Positions 1-5,764 of a DNA stretch of 5,764 nucleotides are shown here, piece by piece. The stretch is from NCBI GenBank assembly GCA_030830725.1, contig JAURMN010000157.1, positions 1 to 5,764 of the forward strand, given 5' to 3'. This DNA comes from Balneolales bacterium. GTDB taxonomy: Bacteria > Bacteroidota > Rhodothermia > Balneolales > Balneolaceae. The notes beneath the pieces were generated by a model, which was given only the letters and a program-made list of their open reading frames with translations, did no database searches and was not told the DNA's origin. Both the position numbers and the translations under genes were made by a program. Each line of letters starts with the position of its first letter. Position 1 is the stretch's first letter.

Positions 1-497
1 GGTATCATATTCCCATTGTCCACCCCGAGCTGGCAAAATTACTAGATTACAGCCAGTATGTTACGGAGCTAGGAAAGTGGTATTCCTTGCAATACAGTCC
101 GTTTTCTAGTGATTCTGCGAATAATCCTTACCAGGCAGAAGACGGGAAAGCCTTTTATTATTTCGTTTATCCGAATTTCATGCTCAATATTTTACCGGGC
201 CGGGTACAACTAAATATAGTGGAACCGAAAGGGGTTTCGGAGTGTGTGGTTCATTTTGATTATTACTACATGGATCTGGAAAAGGCTGCTGCGACGGGAT
301 TAATCCAAAGTGATTTAGCCTATAGTGAGGAAATTCAACAAGAGGATATTGAAATTTGTGAGGCCGTTCAGTTAGGTCTGGCCTCTGATGCCTATGAACG
401 AGGCCGATATTCGGTAGAGCGAGAAGCGGGTGTGTGGCACTTTCATGACCGGATTCGCGAGTCGTTTCAGGTACAGACAGGATCCGCTTGGTCCTAA
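1..497 (+). CDS. Rieske non-heme iron oxygenase (ring-hydroxylating dioxygenase) alpha subunit, C-terminal part
   Basis: This is the 3' end of a gene that begins before the window. The frame is open from base 3 and gives 164 visible residues ending at TAA 495-497. An internal TTG at 87 is not a credible start because the family signature continues upstream of it. The fragment opens with Y-H-I-P-I-V-H, the H-x4-H pair that binds the mononuclear iron in this family (H2 and H7 of the visible part). Asp115 (345-347), in the E-D-I-E-I-C-E segment, is the likely third ligand. The stretches 'FVYPNFMLNILPGR' and 'GRYSVEREAGVWHFH' also match the catalytic domain of single-component alpha subunits, including the choline/betaine/carnitine monooxygenase-like branch. 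The N-terminal Rieske [2Fe-2S] domain would lie outside the window. Such enzymes are cytoplasmic and need a reductase partner, not seen here. Family is confident; substrate is unknown. It converges on the small minus-strand gene at 514-714 with no clear terminator between them. Confidence 0.9.
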   Translation, partial: YHIPIVHPELAKLLDYSQYVTELGKWYSLQYSPFSSDSANNPYQAEDGKAFYYFVYPNFMLNILPGRVQLNIVEPKGVSECVVHFDYYYMDLEKAAATGLIQSDLAYSEEIQQEDIEICEAVQLGLASDAYERGRYSVEREAGVWHFHDRIRESFQVQTGSAWS

Positions 498-513
498 GCA
501 AAGTCGAGGGTGA

Positions 514-714
514 TTAATTGCTTGAAAGACCGCCGGGTTTTGATAGGTCCCGATCTACCTGCTCGAAAAATTGCTTTTTCTCCATTTTGATGCGGGCATT
601 AAATTCCCCTTGTTTACGCCCCTCCTCAAGACCTTTTTCACGTCCAAAATAATATCCGATAAAAAAGACTCCGTTCACTACAGCAAGTGTGAGTAATAGT
701 TCAAGATTTCCCAT
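514..714 (-). CDS. Small single-pass membrane protein with glycine-patterned helix (unknown function)
   Basis: I do not recognise this 66-residue protein. It starts at ATG (714-712) and stops at TAA (516-514). Residues about 6-23 are a hydrophobic membrane segment (LLLTLAVVNGVFFIGYYF). They are followed by a highly charged, probably helical region at about 25-56 and a short polar tail. Glycines occur at 20, 24, 28, 32 and 36, exactly every fourth residue, running from the end of the membrane segment into the charged helix; this GxxxG pattern often marks tight helix packing. The basic and acidic tail after the membrane segment and the lack of a signal-peptidase site suggest an N-terminally anchored inner-membrane protein with a cytoplasmic tail. 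An AGAGAG stretch upstream of the ATG is only a weak ribosome-binding site. The gene follows the amylase on the same strand after 52 nt and may be co-transcribed, but nothing links it functionally. Membrane-helix-plus-charged-tail composition argues against a chance reading frame. Confidence 0.65.
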   Translation of the reverse strand: MGNLELLLTLAVVNGVFFIGYYFGREKGLEEGRKQGEFNARIKMEKKQFFEQVDRDLSKPGGLSSN

Positions 715-754
715 CTGTTGTCTCTCTAGTGCGTATTCAATTTCTAAACATGCC

Positions 755-770
755 GTAAAAGTTCTTTTAC
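755..770 (-). repeat. Perfect AT-rich inverted repeat over the amylase stop codon
   Basis: Arms GTAAAAG (755-761) and CTTTTAC (764-770) are perfect inverted complements separated by only TT. The right arm contains the amylase TAA stop (769-767). On the minus strand the repeat is not followed by a T-tract, and the stem is mostly A-T, so it does not qualify as a normal intrinsic terminator. It could be a weak 3' hairpin, a protein-binding site, or chance. Confidence 0.4.
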
Positions 771-3691
771 TTCAGTAAAGTAACGGCTTGTGAGTGAATT
801 CCCTGACTAGAAATAAGTTGCACAAAATAGAGACCACTTGAAAGGTGCGCACCATCGAACTCAGCTTTATATGAGCCAGGAGTCAACTGCTCATTCTGTC
901 TAAGCACCCCAACTTCTCTTCCTAAGATATCCATCACCCTGAGCGTAACGGCACCAGGCTTTGCAATGTGATATTCAATGATTGAGGACGGATTGAATGG
1001 ATTGGGGTAAATGGAATGGATTTTAAAGTCTTTCGGGAGGGTTGATTGCTCGTCGAAAGCATGGTTAGATGTAATAATTCCTTGTTCCGGAGTTGGGAAT
1101 TTTTGAGTGGTCAATATCATAAATTCACCCGGCTGTTGATCAAAATAGAGTTTTCCTTCTGAGTCCGTCGTGATTTCAGCGCCTGTGAAATAATCGTACC
1201 AGGTAGTTTCACTATTGAAATTTGACATTGAAAAGGTTCTCGACTTCGGTTCAACCCCAAAATTTCCCATGATTAATGCTTTGAGCTCCGGGTGATCCAT
1301 GTAGATATACTTTTGATCGGATGAGAGAAATTTGGTGATGTCTGTATCCTCACTGGTAAAGGCCGGGTGAGCATATCGTAAATCAAGCAGTGCACTCCAG
1401 GTTTGATAGATTCGATAGCGATTCGTGTTATCTTTGTAATTCCATCGAATTGGTTTTTCACCCGTTCGGGAGGGGTCAGAGGGTTTGCATTCATTATCCG
1501 AATTTCCCCTCAGGCATTCTCCTGAAGATCCTCCATACCCTAATTCACCAAACTGCCAGATCATTTTTGGGCCTGGCCACAAGAAAAAGAAAGCCCCAAC
1601 CATCTGCTGGCGTTTCAGTGCGGTTCTGAAATCTTTAACGGAATAGTCGCCCGCCACATTCCCATAGTTCACATTTCGAAACATCATCCATTGCTCGTCG
1701 TGGCTTTCCATGTATGCAACCGCATGCATTTTTGTCCAGCCTGCGGCAGAGTGAGATACCGCACTGAAATCAGAGCCCTCGGAGTAACCCATCGTAGCTT
1801 GATTGTACGCATGGTTCACATTTCGCCAAAGTAGCATCCCATGATTCGATAGTGCCCTCTCTTCACGATCCTCTGCAAAATGCTCCAAAATGATGTAGGT
1901 CTCAGGGTCTAGATCCCAAATACGATCGGCCATTCGCTTTAATAGCCGAACACGGTCTACATCATAACGTCCCCATGCCCCAATATCTCCAAGAGTATTA
2001 TTCTGAGTGAACCCTTTAGACAAGTCGAAGCGAAATCCGTCAATCTTGTATTCTTCGATCCAAAAAGTTGTAACTCGATCGACGAAATATTGAGTTGCCG
2101 CACTCTCATGATTCATATCGTATCCCACATTGAAATCATGCTTGGATTCCGTATTAAACCATGGATTATTAGCAGTTGGAGGCCCGTAATCTCCTGTGCT
2201 ATATAGCCTTACGAGGGGACTTTGGCCGAATGAATGGTTGAGTACCATATCCAGAATCACCGCAATCCCTCTGGAGTGAGCCTCGTCGACAAATCTTTTT
2301 AGATCTTCTGCTTTGCCGTAGTATTTATCGACAGCAAAGTAGAAGGAAGGATTATATCCCCATGAATTATTGCCCTCAAACTCGTTAACTGGCATCAATT
2401 CAATGGCATTTATCCCAAGATTTTCTAAATAATCCAGGGTATCGATGAGCGTAGAAAAATTATGGGTTTCTAGGAAGTCCCGAAGCAGAAGTTCATAGAT
2501 AATCAATTCATCTTTTTTAGGGCGCTCATAGTCTGAGTGCTGCCAATTGTAAGGCTGTCGACCTAACTCCAGAACCCCAACCTGAAATTGAGTTTTTCCA
2601 TCTGGATAGGCTTTGAGATCAGGATAAATCGATTCTGGGATGAATTGATCGTCAAACGGGTCTAGGATCAGAGTACTGTAAGGGTCTGCGATGCGAATGT
2701 CTTGATCGACCAGATATTGAAATGCGATCTCCCCTTCGGATGGAAGATCTTCCAGTGCAATCCAAAACCAGGTACTATCCTGGTTGTGAGAGTCTTTATT
2801 CATCAGATACTCATTAGAGGGCTGCCAGTCATTGAACTCACCCAAAACATGCACCTGGTTTTTATAGGGTGCAAAAAGAGACAAATAGATCGTACCGTTT
2901 TCTTCTATCGTAATCCCATCTTGAAGCCCTGCCGGTCTTGGGGCTGTGGGTACTGGTCTGGATAGCAAAACGGAAAAAGAGGAGGTATCTGTTTGGGATT
3001 GACCCTGCTGAGCAATGATTTGGTACTCATAGAGGCCAAAATTGATTGGCTCTACTGTGGTGCGAAGCGTATCATCTTGAATAGTTGCAAGCTCACTTCC
3101 ATTTTCGAATAGCGTAAGCTGAATGGTTGAATTGGTGTTACTCGCAGCCACAGCAACTACTTCCACAGAGCACGGGATTGTACAGATTATTTGATCACTT
3201 TGAGGCAGGATACGCTGGAGAATGACTCCGCCTTGATTTAGTTCAATGAATAGATCAGCGCCTCCAACATCACGGCCGACATTGGTGATGGATCCATTTA
3301 CGACCCCTCGGAAAAGAACAGCTAATTTTTGGATCTCTTCTCCTGCGGGTACCCCAAAAAATTCCCTTACTGTCGGACGATAGGTATACGACCATCGACT
3401 ATCTCCTAGATACGTGGCTTTTACTGAATCTGGAAAAGAGGTCCAAGGACCGGGTTTTACATATTTCCAATCTTTCTCGCTAGTAGATTGAGAGGTAATC
3501 ACACCCGTATGGATGTACACATCTCCTGTGAAATCCGCTAGGTCGCCGTTTCCACCTTTACCATCATAGATGATTGTTAATGAATCCTCTGATGATGCTA
3601 AAATTGGAGACCAAGTTAGCTGTGCCTTTGCATGGCTTGCCGCTACGGATAGAAAAAGGATTGCTATAAAGGAGCGTCGAATGATGGACAT
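767..3691 (-). CDS. Secreted GH13 alpha-amylase-family enzyme with CBM48-like domain and T9SS sorting domain
   Basis: The 974-residue protein should act on alpha-1,4/1,6-glucans (starch, maltodextrin, pullulan) outside the cell. A signal peptide covers residues 1-23, with likely cleavage at A-K-A|Q24. Residues about 24-155 and 156-245 are beta-rich modules I cannot name, and a Pro-rich linker follows. A CBM48-like domain lies at about 257-345 ('VHVLGEFNDWQP'). The GH13 barrel spans about 395-770 and carries all key motifs: region I D481-x3-N-H486, region V-like D525-M-N527, region II G-F-R554-F-D556 (nucleophile), region III E603 (acid/base) and region IV S663-H-D665. Residues about 785-862 look like the usual C-terminal beta domain. 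Residues about 889-974 form the T9SS type A sorting domain (YPNPFNP ... SSGLYF). Cysteines appear only as two close pairs (170/174 and 726/735). The gene starts 66 nt after lacI on the same strand, so LacI control is likely. Serine in place of the usual Asn in region IV leaves amylase, pullulanase and neopullulanase all possible. A branching enzyme is unlikely for an exported protein. Confidence 0.95.
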   Translation of the reverse strand: MSIIRRSFIAILFLSVAASHAKAQLTWSPILASSEDSLTIIYDGKGGNGDLADFTGDVYIHTGVITSQSTSEKDWKYVKPGPWTSFPDSVKATYLGDSRWSYTYRPTVREFFGVPAGEEIQKLAVLFRGVVNGSITNVGRDVGGADLFIELNQGGVILQRILPQSDQIICTIPCSVEVVAVAASNTNSTIQLTLFENGSELATIQDDTLRTTVEPINFGLYEYQIIAQQGQSQTDTSSFSVLLSRPVPTAPRPAGLQDGITIEENGTIYLSLFAPYKNQVHVLGEFNDWQPSNEYLMNKDSHNQDSTWFWIALEDLPSEGEIAFQYLVDQDIRIADPYSTLILDPFDDQFIPESIYPDLKAYPDGKTQFQVGVLELGRQPYNWQHSDYERPKKDELIIYELLLRDFLETHNFSTLIDTLDYLENLGINAIELMPVNEFEGNNSWGYNPSFYFAVDKYYGKAEDLKRFVDEAHSRGIAVILDMVLNHSFGQSPLVRLYSTGDYGPPTANNPWFNTESKHDFNVGYDMNHESAATQYFVDRVTTFWIEEYKIDGFRFDLSKGFTQNNTLGDIGAWGRYDVDRVRLLKRMADRIWDLDPETYIILEHFAEDREERALSNHGMLLWRNVNHAYNQATMGYSEGSDFSAVSHSAAGWTKMHAVAYMESHDEQWMMFRNVNYGNVAGDYSVKDFRTALKRQQMVGAFFFLWPGPKMIWQFGELGYGGSSGECLRGNSDNECKPSDPSRTGEKPIRWNYKDNTNRYRIYQTWSALLDLRYAHPAFTSEDTDITKFLSSDQKYIYMDHPELKALIMGNFGVEPKSRTFSMSNFNSETTWYDYFTGAEITTDSEGKLYFDQQPGEFMILTTQKFPTPEQGIITSNHAFDEQSTLPKDFKIHSIYPNPFNPSSIIEYHIAKPGAVTLRVMDILGREVGVLRQNEQLTPGSYKAEFDGAHLSSGLYFVQLISSQGIHSQAVTLLK

Positions 3692-3700
3692 ACAGATTTT

Positions 3701-3719
3701 GGATTTATCACGTGAATCC
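3701..3719. promoter_or_regulatory. Candidate operator: inverted repeat with TCACGTGA core upstream of the amylase
   Basis: In the 66-nt gap between lacI and the amylase, an 8-bp perfect palindrome TCACGTGA (3708-3715) is flanked by GGATT (3701-3705) and AATCC (3715-3719) as inverted arms. It sits 17-24 nt upstream of the amylase ATG. A palindrome with a central CpG is typical of LacI-family operators, and this position would block transcription or early elongation into the amylase. The assignment is inferred from position and symmetry only. I saw no convincing promoter hexamers or Bacteroidota-type -7/-33 elements in the rest of the gap. Confidence 0.35.
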
Positions 3720-3757
3720 AGCTTGAGCCTAATTCGATCATACCAGATTACACAAGA

Positions 3758-4753
3758 TCAAGATTGACTCACAAAGGAGTCTCGAATGGCTAACGATGGT
3801 GTAAACGTTACATTCGATCGCAGATTACTTGGATTTTGAATACGATCCAGTAGAATCGTGACCGCTTTTGACCCCATCTGCTGCATCGGTTGTGCGACGG
3901 TAGATAGACCGATATAACGCGAAACAGACAAATTATCGTAGCAAATCATTGGGATTTCGATATTTCTTTCTCTCATTGCCTTAAGCGCCCCTATACCTTT
4001 AATATCTGATGTACAGAAACATGCATCCGGTTGAGGGTCTGAATCCAAAAGTTGAATCATTGCTTCATATCCGTTCTGTTCAGAAAACCCATCTCTATAG
4101 TCAGAATTCCCATAGAAGATGAGAGATTCATCAAAAAGATCGAACTCGTCTAATGCTTTTTTGTAGCCCTTTATTCTGAGTTTGATTGGAGCGGAAAGTT
4201 TAGATGCAGAAATCATGGCAACATTTCGGACACCTTGATCTAGTAAGTGTTTCGTTGCAAGGTATGCGCCTTCTACATTATCTGTGGTTACCGTATCATA
4301 ATTTGGGTGATAATCATCAATTAATACGATTGGAATTTGACAAGACCCTAACTCCTCATACTGCTCATTGGTTAAGTGAGTAGAGATGAGGATATACCCA
4401 TCTGCCCATCGACGCTTTACCTGATATTGCACCTGCTGAAATGCGTCCACCCCGGACATGATGTTCACCAACACAAGTTCACTCTCCGATTCAATCAATT
4501 GGTCTTGAATTCCACTTAGAATTTCCATGAAGAAGTAGTTTGACAGAACCGGTACAATGACCGCGATCGATTTTGTTCTTTTGCTCGCCAACGCCTGAGC
4601 AAACGCCTGTGGGTGATAGCCATTTTTCTGTGCGATTTGAAGGATTCTATTCCGTGTTGACTCTGTAACGGAGTCTGGATTATTGAATACCCTCGACACG
4701 GTGGCAATACTTACCCCCGCTATTTTTGCGATATCGTAAATCGTTAAAGCCAT
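3758..4753 (-). CDS. LacI-family transcriptional regulator, probably of alpha-glucan use
   Basis: This is a full-length 331-residue LacI/GalR-type repressor, the usual size for the family. Residues 3-24 form the helix-turn-helix (TIYDIAKIAGVSIATVSRVF). The DNA minor-groove hinge helix is at about 50-57 (AFAQALAS), with Leu55 in the lever position. The sugar-binding, dimerising domain spans about 62-331. Family landmarks there include T-D-N at 157-159 followed by EGAYLATKHL, R193 before GY, S-D at 249-250, C-Y-D-N at 271-274 and AQPMQQMG at 287-294. The start at ATG 4753-4751 fits, because an in-frame stop lies 24 nt upstream and HTH homology begins at once. The ribosome-binding site is weak. 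A terminator at 4791-4821 separates the gene from its upstream neighbour, so it needs its own promoter in the short space before 4753 or reads from leak-through. Its position just before the amylase suggests it senses maltose or maltodextrin, but the effector cannot be read from the sequence. Confidence 0.95.
   Translation of the reverse strand: MALTIYDIAKIAGVSIATVSRVFNNPDSVTESTRNRILQIAQKNGYHPQAFAQALASKRTKSIAVIVPVLSNYFFMEILSGIQDQLIESESELVLVNIMSGVDAFQQVQYQVKRRWADGYILISTHLTNEQYEELGSCQIPIVLIDDYHPNYDTVTTDNVEGAYLATKHLLDQGVRNVAMISASKLSAPIKLRIKGYKKALDEFDLFDESLIFYGNSDYRDGFSEQNGYEAMIQLLDSDPQPDACFCTSDIKGIGALKAMRERNIEIPMICYDNLSVSRYIGLSTVAQPMQQMGSKAVTILLDRIQNPSNLRSNVTFTPSLAIRDSFVSQS
3800..3813 (+). promoter_or_regulatory. 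Candidate LacI/CcpA-type operator inside the 3' end of lacI
   Basis: TGTAAACGTTACAT matches the general LacI/GalR/CcpA operator pattern TGWAARCGYTWNCW at 13 of 14 positions, and the central AAACGTT is intact. It lies within codons of the lacI end (around NVTFTP), about 110 nt upstream of the amylase start. Assuming equal base frequencies, I estimate roughly a one-in-six chance of such a match somewhere in a window this size. The location is suggestive but the site may be coincidental. Confidence 0.3.
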
Positions 4754-4790
4754 CCCTGAGTGAAGTAACCTACATACTTAAATGAATACA

Positions 4791-4821
4791 AGAAAAAGCA
4801 GGCACATTTCACTGTGCCTGC
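4791..4821 (-). terminator. Rho-independent terminator after the T9SS cargo gene
   Basis: A perfect 9-bp GC-rich stem, GCAGGCACA (4798-4806) with TGTGCCTGC (4813-4821), closes a 6-nt loop. On the minus strand it is followed directly by TTTTTCT (complement of 4791-4797), the classic layout of an intrinsic terminator. There is no T-tract in the plus direction, so it acts one way. It ends transcription from the gene at 4895-5764 and separates it from lacI. Confidence 0.88.
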
Positions 4822-4843
4822 AATAGGATTTATAGACTCCTAC

Positions 4844-4879
4844 TGAGGATTTGGACCCAAATAGAAGGTCTTATCCTCA
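4844..4879 (-). other. Two-helix hairpin in the 3' untranslated region
   Basis: TGAGGAT (4844-4850) pairs with ATCCTCA (4873-4879). Inside it, GACC (4854-4857) pairs with GGTC (4867-4870) across a small internal loop, leaving a 9-nt apical loop. It lies 15 nt after the stop codon of the T9SS cargo gene and upstream of its terminator on the transcript. It has no T-tract, so it is not itself a terminator. It could stabilise the mRNA 3' end or regulate read-through, or be chance. Confidence 0.4.
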
Positions 4880-4894
4880 ACTAGGAATGAACTC

Positions 4895-5764
4895 TTATTT
4901 GATCAACGTCATGGATTTTTGCATCATCATTGATCCTGCTTCCAGTCGATAGATATAGAGTCCGGAAGAGAGATCCGCTGCATTAAATCCAACAGCATGT
5001 TGACCTGCTGTCATTTGTTTTGAGTTGATCAAAGTGGCAACTCGCTGACCCACTACGTTGTATACTGAGAGTGTCACATTGGATGCACTTGGCAGAACAA
5101 ATGAAATGGTCGTCGTTGGGTTGAATGGGTTTGGATAGTTCTGATTCAACTCAAAGACGGATGGCTGATCAACAGATTCATCGATGGATGTACTGATCTC
5201 TGAATAGCTTGGTGGAGCTTCCCAATCAAGATCTGTCTTCTTCCATGTTAGAACTGGGAATGTATAAGTGGCTGGCCATGACACATCTGGCAACTCATCA
5301 AAATCATCGCCATCGGCTGTTACGATTGGCTGGATGTATTGATAATGACGGCGACCTGCGTCGAAACCTTCTCCATGTACAAACATCTCGCCACCTTCCG
5401 CCGTAGGTTGTCCATAAGCCACTCGGAACCCGATATGGTTTAGTGTAGGGAGAACCAGATCAAGATCTAACTCATACACCATGTCGCCATTTTCATCGGT
5501 GAATCTGAGTCGTTCTTTTTCATCAGCGGACGTATTGAAGAAATTAGATCCACCATCACCAGGGACGGTGATCCCATTTGTTAATGCAAAGAATGGGGTA
5601 TCAACAAACAGATAGACAGAGTCAGTTGCCGCATTAAATGGTTGTGATGCATTGCTTACAGCTGGACTCATATCCATTCTGAATGTGACGGTGATTTTGC
5701 TGTCTACTGTGTTGTCGGGGGTGATGAGAGCTTGTGGAGCCACACCATTGTAGAACTGCTCAGA
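4895..5764 (-). CDS. T9SS-exported protein, C-terminal part, probably glucan-binding (function uncertain)
   Basis: The frame is open to the right edge, giving 289 visible residues that end at TAA 4897-4895. A GTG at 5743 is internal because the frame continues upstream (S-E-Q-F-Y-N-G). Visible residues about 27-118 form a beta-rich module, with 'TFRMDMS' near the start, 'FTDENGDMVYELDLDL' in the middle and 'GFRVAYG' at the end. This layout resembles the E-set or starch-binding-like modules common in Bacteroidota surface proteins. Residues about 119-195 are acidic, aromatic-rich and unassigned. Residues about 205-289 are a T9SS type A sorting domain (NYPNPFNP at 209-216, SSGLYIYRL, ending MTLIK). 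The protein is therefore secreted through the outer membrane or surface-attached. Its place beside a LacI regulator and a T9SS amylase suggests glucan binding or degradation, but no catalytic motif is visible. The N-terminus and any catalytic domain lie outside the window. A terminator follows it at 4791-4821. Confidence 0.85.
   Translation of the reverse strand, partial: SEQFYNGVAPQALITPDNTVDSKITVTFRMDMSPAVSNASQPFNAATDSVYLFVDTPFFALTNGITVPGDGGSNFFNTSADEKERLRFTDENGDMVYELDLDLVLPTLNHIGFRVAYGQPTAEGGEMFVHGEGFDAGRRHYQYIQPIVTADGDDFDELPDVSWPATYTFPVLTWKKTDLDWEAPPSYSEISTSIDESVDQPSVFELNQNYPNPFNPTTTISFVLPSASNVTLSVYNVVGQRVATLINSKQMTAGQHAVGFNAADLSSGLYIYRLEAGSMMMQKSMTLIK

Noticed and set aside
184..501. Minus-strand open frame opposite the oxygenase
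   Set aside because: It lies wholly opposite a coding frame with clear Rieske oxygenase motifs and its product looks like a random translation with no domain.
565..580. Hairpin GAAAAA-TTGC-TTTTTC as a possible terminator for the oxygenase
   Set aside because: The stem is almost all A-T and sits inside the small membrane-protein gene, where it follows from ordinary Lys and Phe codons.
1273..1629. Open frames at 1273-1494 (-) and 1390-1629 (+) inside the amylase
   Set aside because: Both overlap the conserved GH13 catalytic region in other frames and show no recognisable protein features.
2702..2965. Plus-strand open frame opposite the CBM48-like region
   Set aside because: It is antisense to a well-supported domain and its product has no domain pattern or ribosome-binding site.
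3570..3767. Plus-strand open frame over the lacI-amylase gap
   Set aside because: It runs antisense to the amylase signal peptide and lacI end, and its product is unstructured in appearance with no supporting start signal.
3766..3781. Inverted repeat GACTC-ACAAAG-GAGTC at the lacI 3' end
   Set aside because: Five-base arms in coding sequence are expected often by chance and no function fits the position.
4516..4707. Minus-strand open frame inside lacI
   Set aside because: It is a shifted frame of the LacI helix-turn-helix region, which is intact in the main frame.
5209..5406. Plus-strand open frame opposite the right-edge T9SS protein
   Set aside because: It is antisense to a continuous coding frame and has no recognisable features.

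Overview
The window reads as a piece of a chromosome from a Bacteroidota-type bacterium (Balneolota, Rhodothermota or a related lineage). The main evidence is two proteins ending in the 'YPNPFNP ... SSGLY' C-terminal domain that targets proteins to the type IX secretion system (T9SS). The genes also lack strong Shine-Dalgarno sequences and the base composition is moderate and slightly AT-rich. The lineage is inferred from protein style only; there is no rRNA or marker gene here.

Layout from left to right. Bases 1-497 (+) hold the C-terminal end of a Rieske non-heme iron oxygenase alpha subunit, cut by the left edge. It converges, with a 16-nt gap, on a small minus-strand gene (514-714) for a 66-residue single-pass membrane protein with an unusual glycine-every-fourth-residue helix. 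All remaining genes are on the minus strand. They are a 974-residue secreted GH13 alpha-glucan-active enzyme (767-3691), a LacI-family regulator (3758-4753) and the C-terminal 289 residues of a second T9SS-exported protein (4895-5764, cut by the right edge). In transcription order this is exported protein, intrinsic terminator, lacI, then amylase.

The amylase, the LacI regulator and the second T9SS cargo look like part of a starch/maltodextrin utilisation locus. Two cargo proteins would work outside the cell or at its surface, and a sugar-sensing repressor sits directly upstream of the amylase. Two candidate operator sites (3701-3719 and 3800-3813) lie before the amylase start. The gap between lacI and the second cargo gene holds a strong Rho-independent terminator (4791-4821) and a second, two-helix hairpin (4844-4879). 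The oxygenase appears functionally unrelated to the glucan genes.

No gene-free stretch exceeds 300 bases, and I see no tRNA, rRNA, CRISPR array or insertion sequence. No clearly new multi-gene system is visible. The least explained parts are the N-terminal modules of the amylase, the exported protein at the right edge, the small glycine-patterned membrane protein and the candidate regulatory sites.
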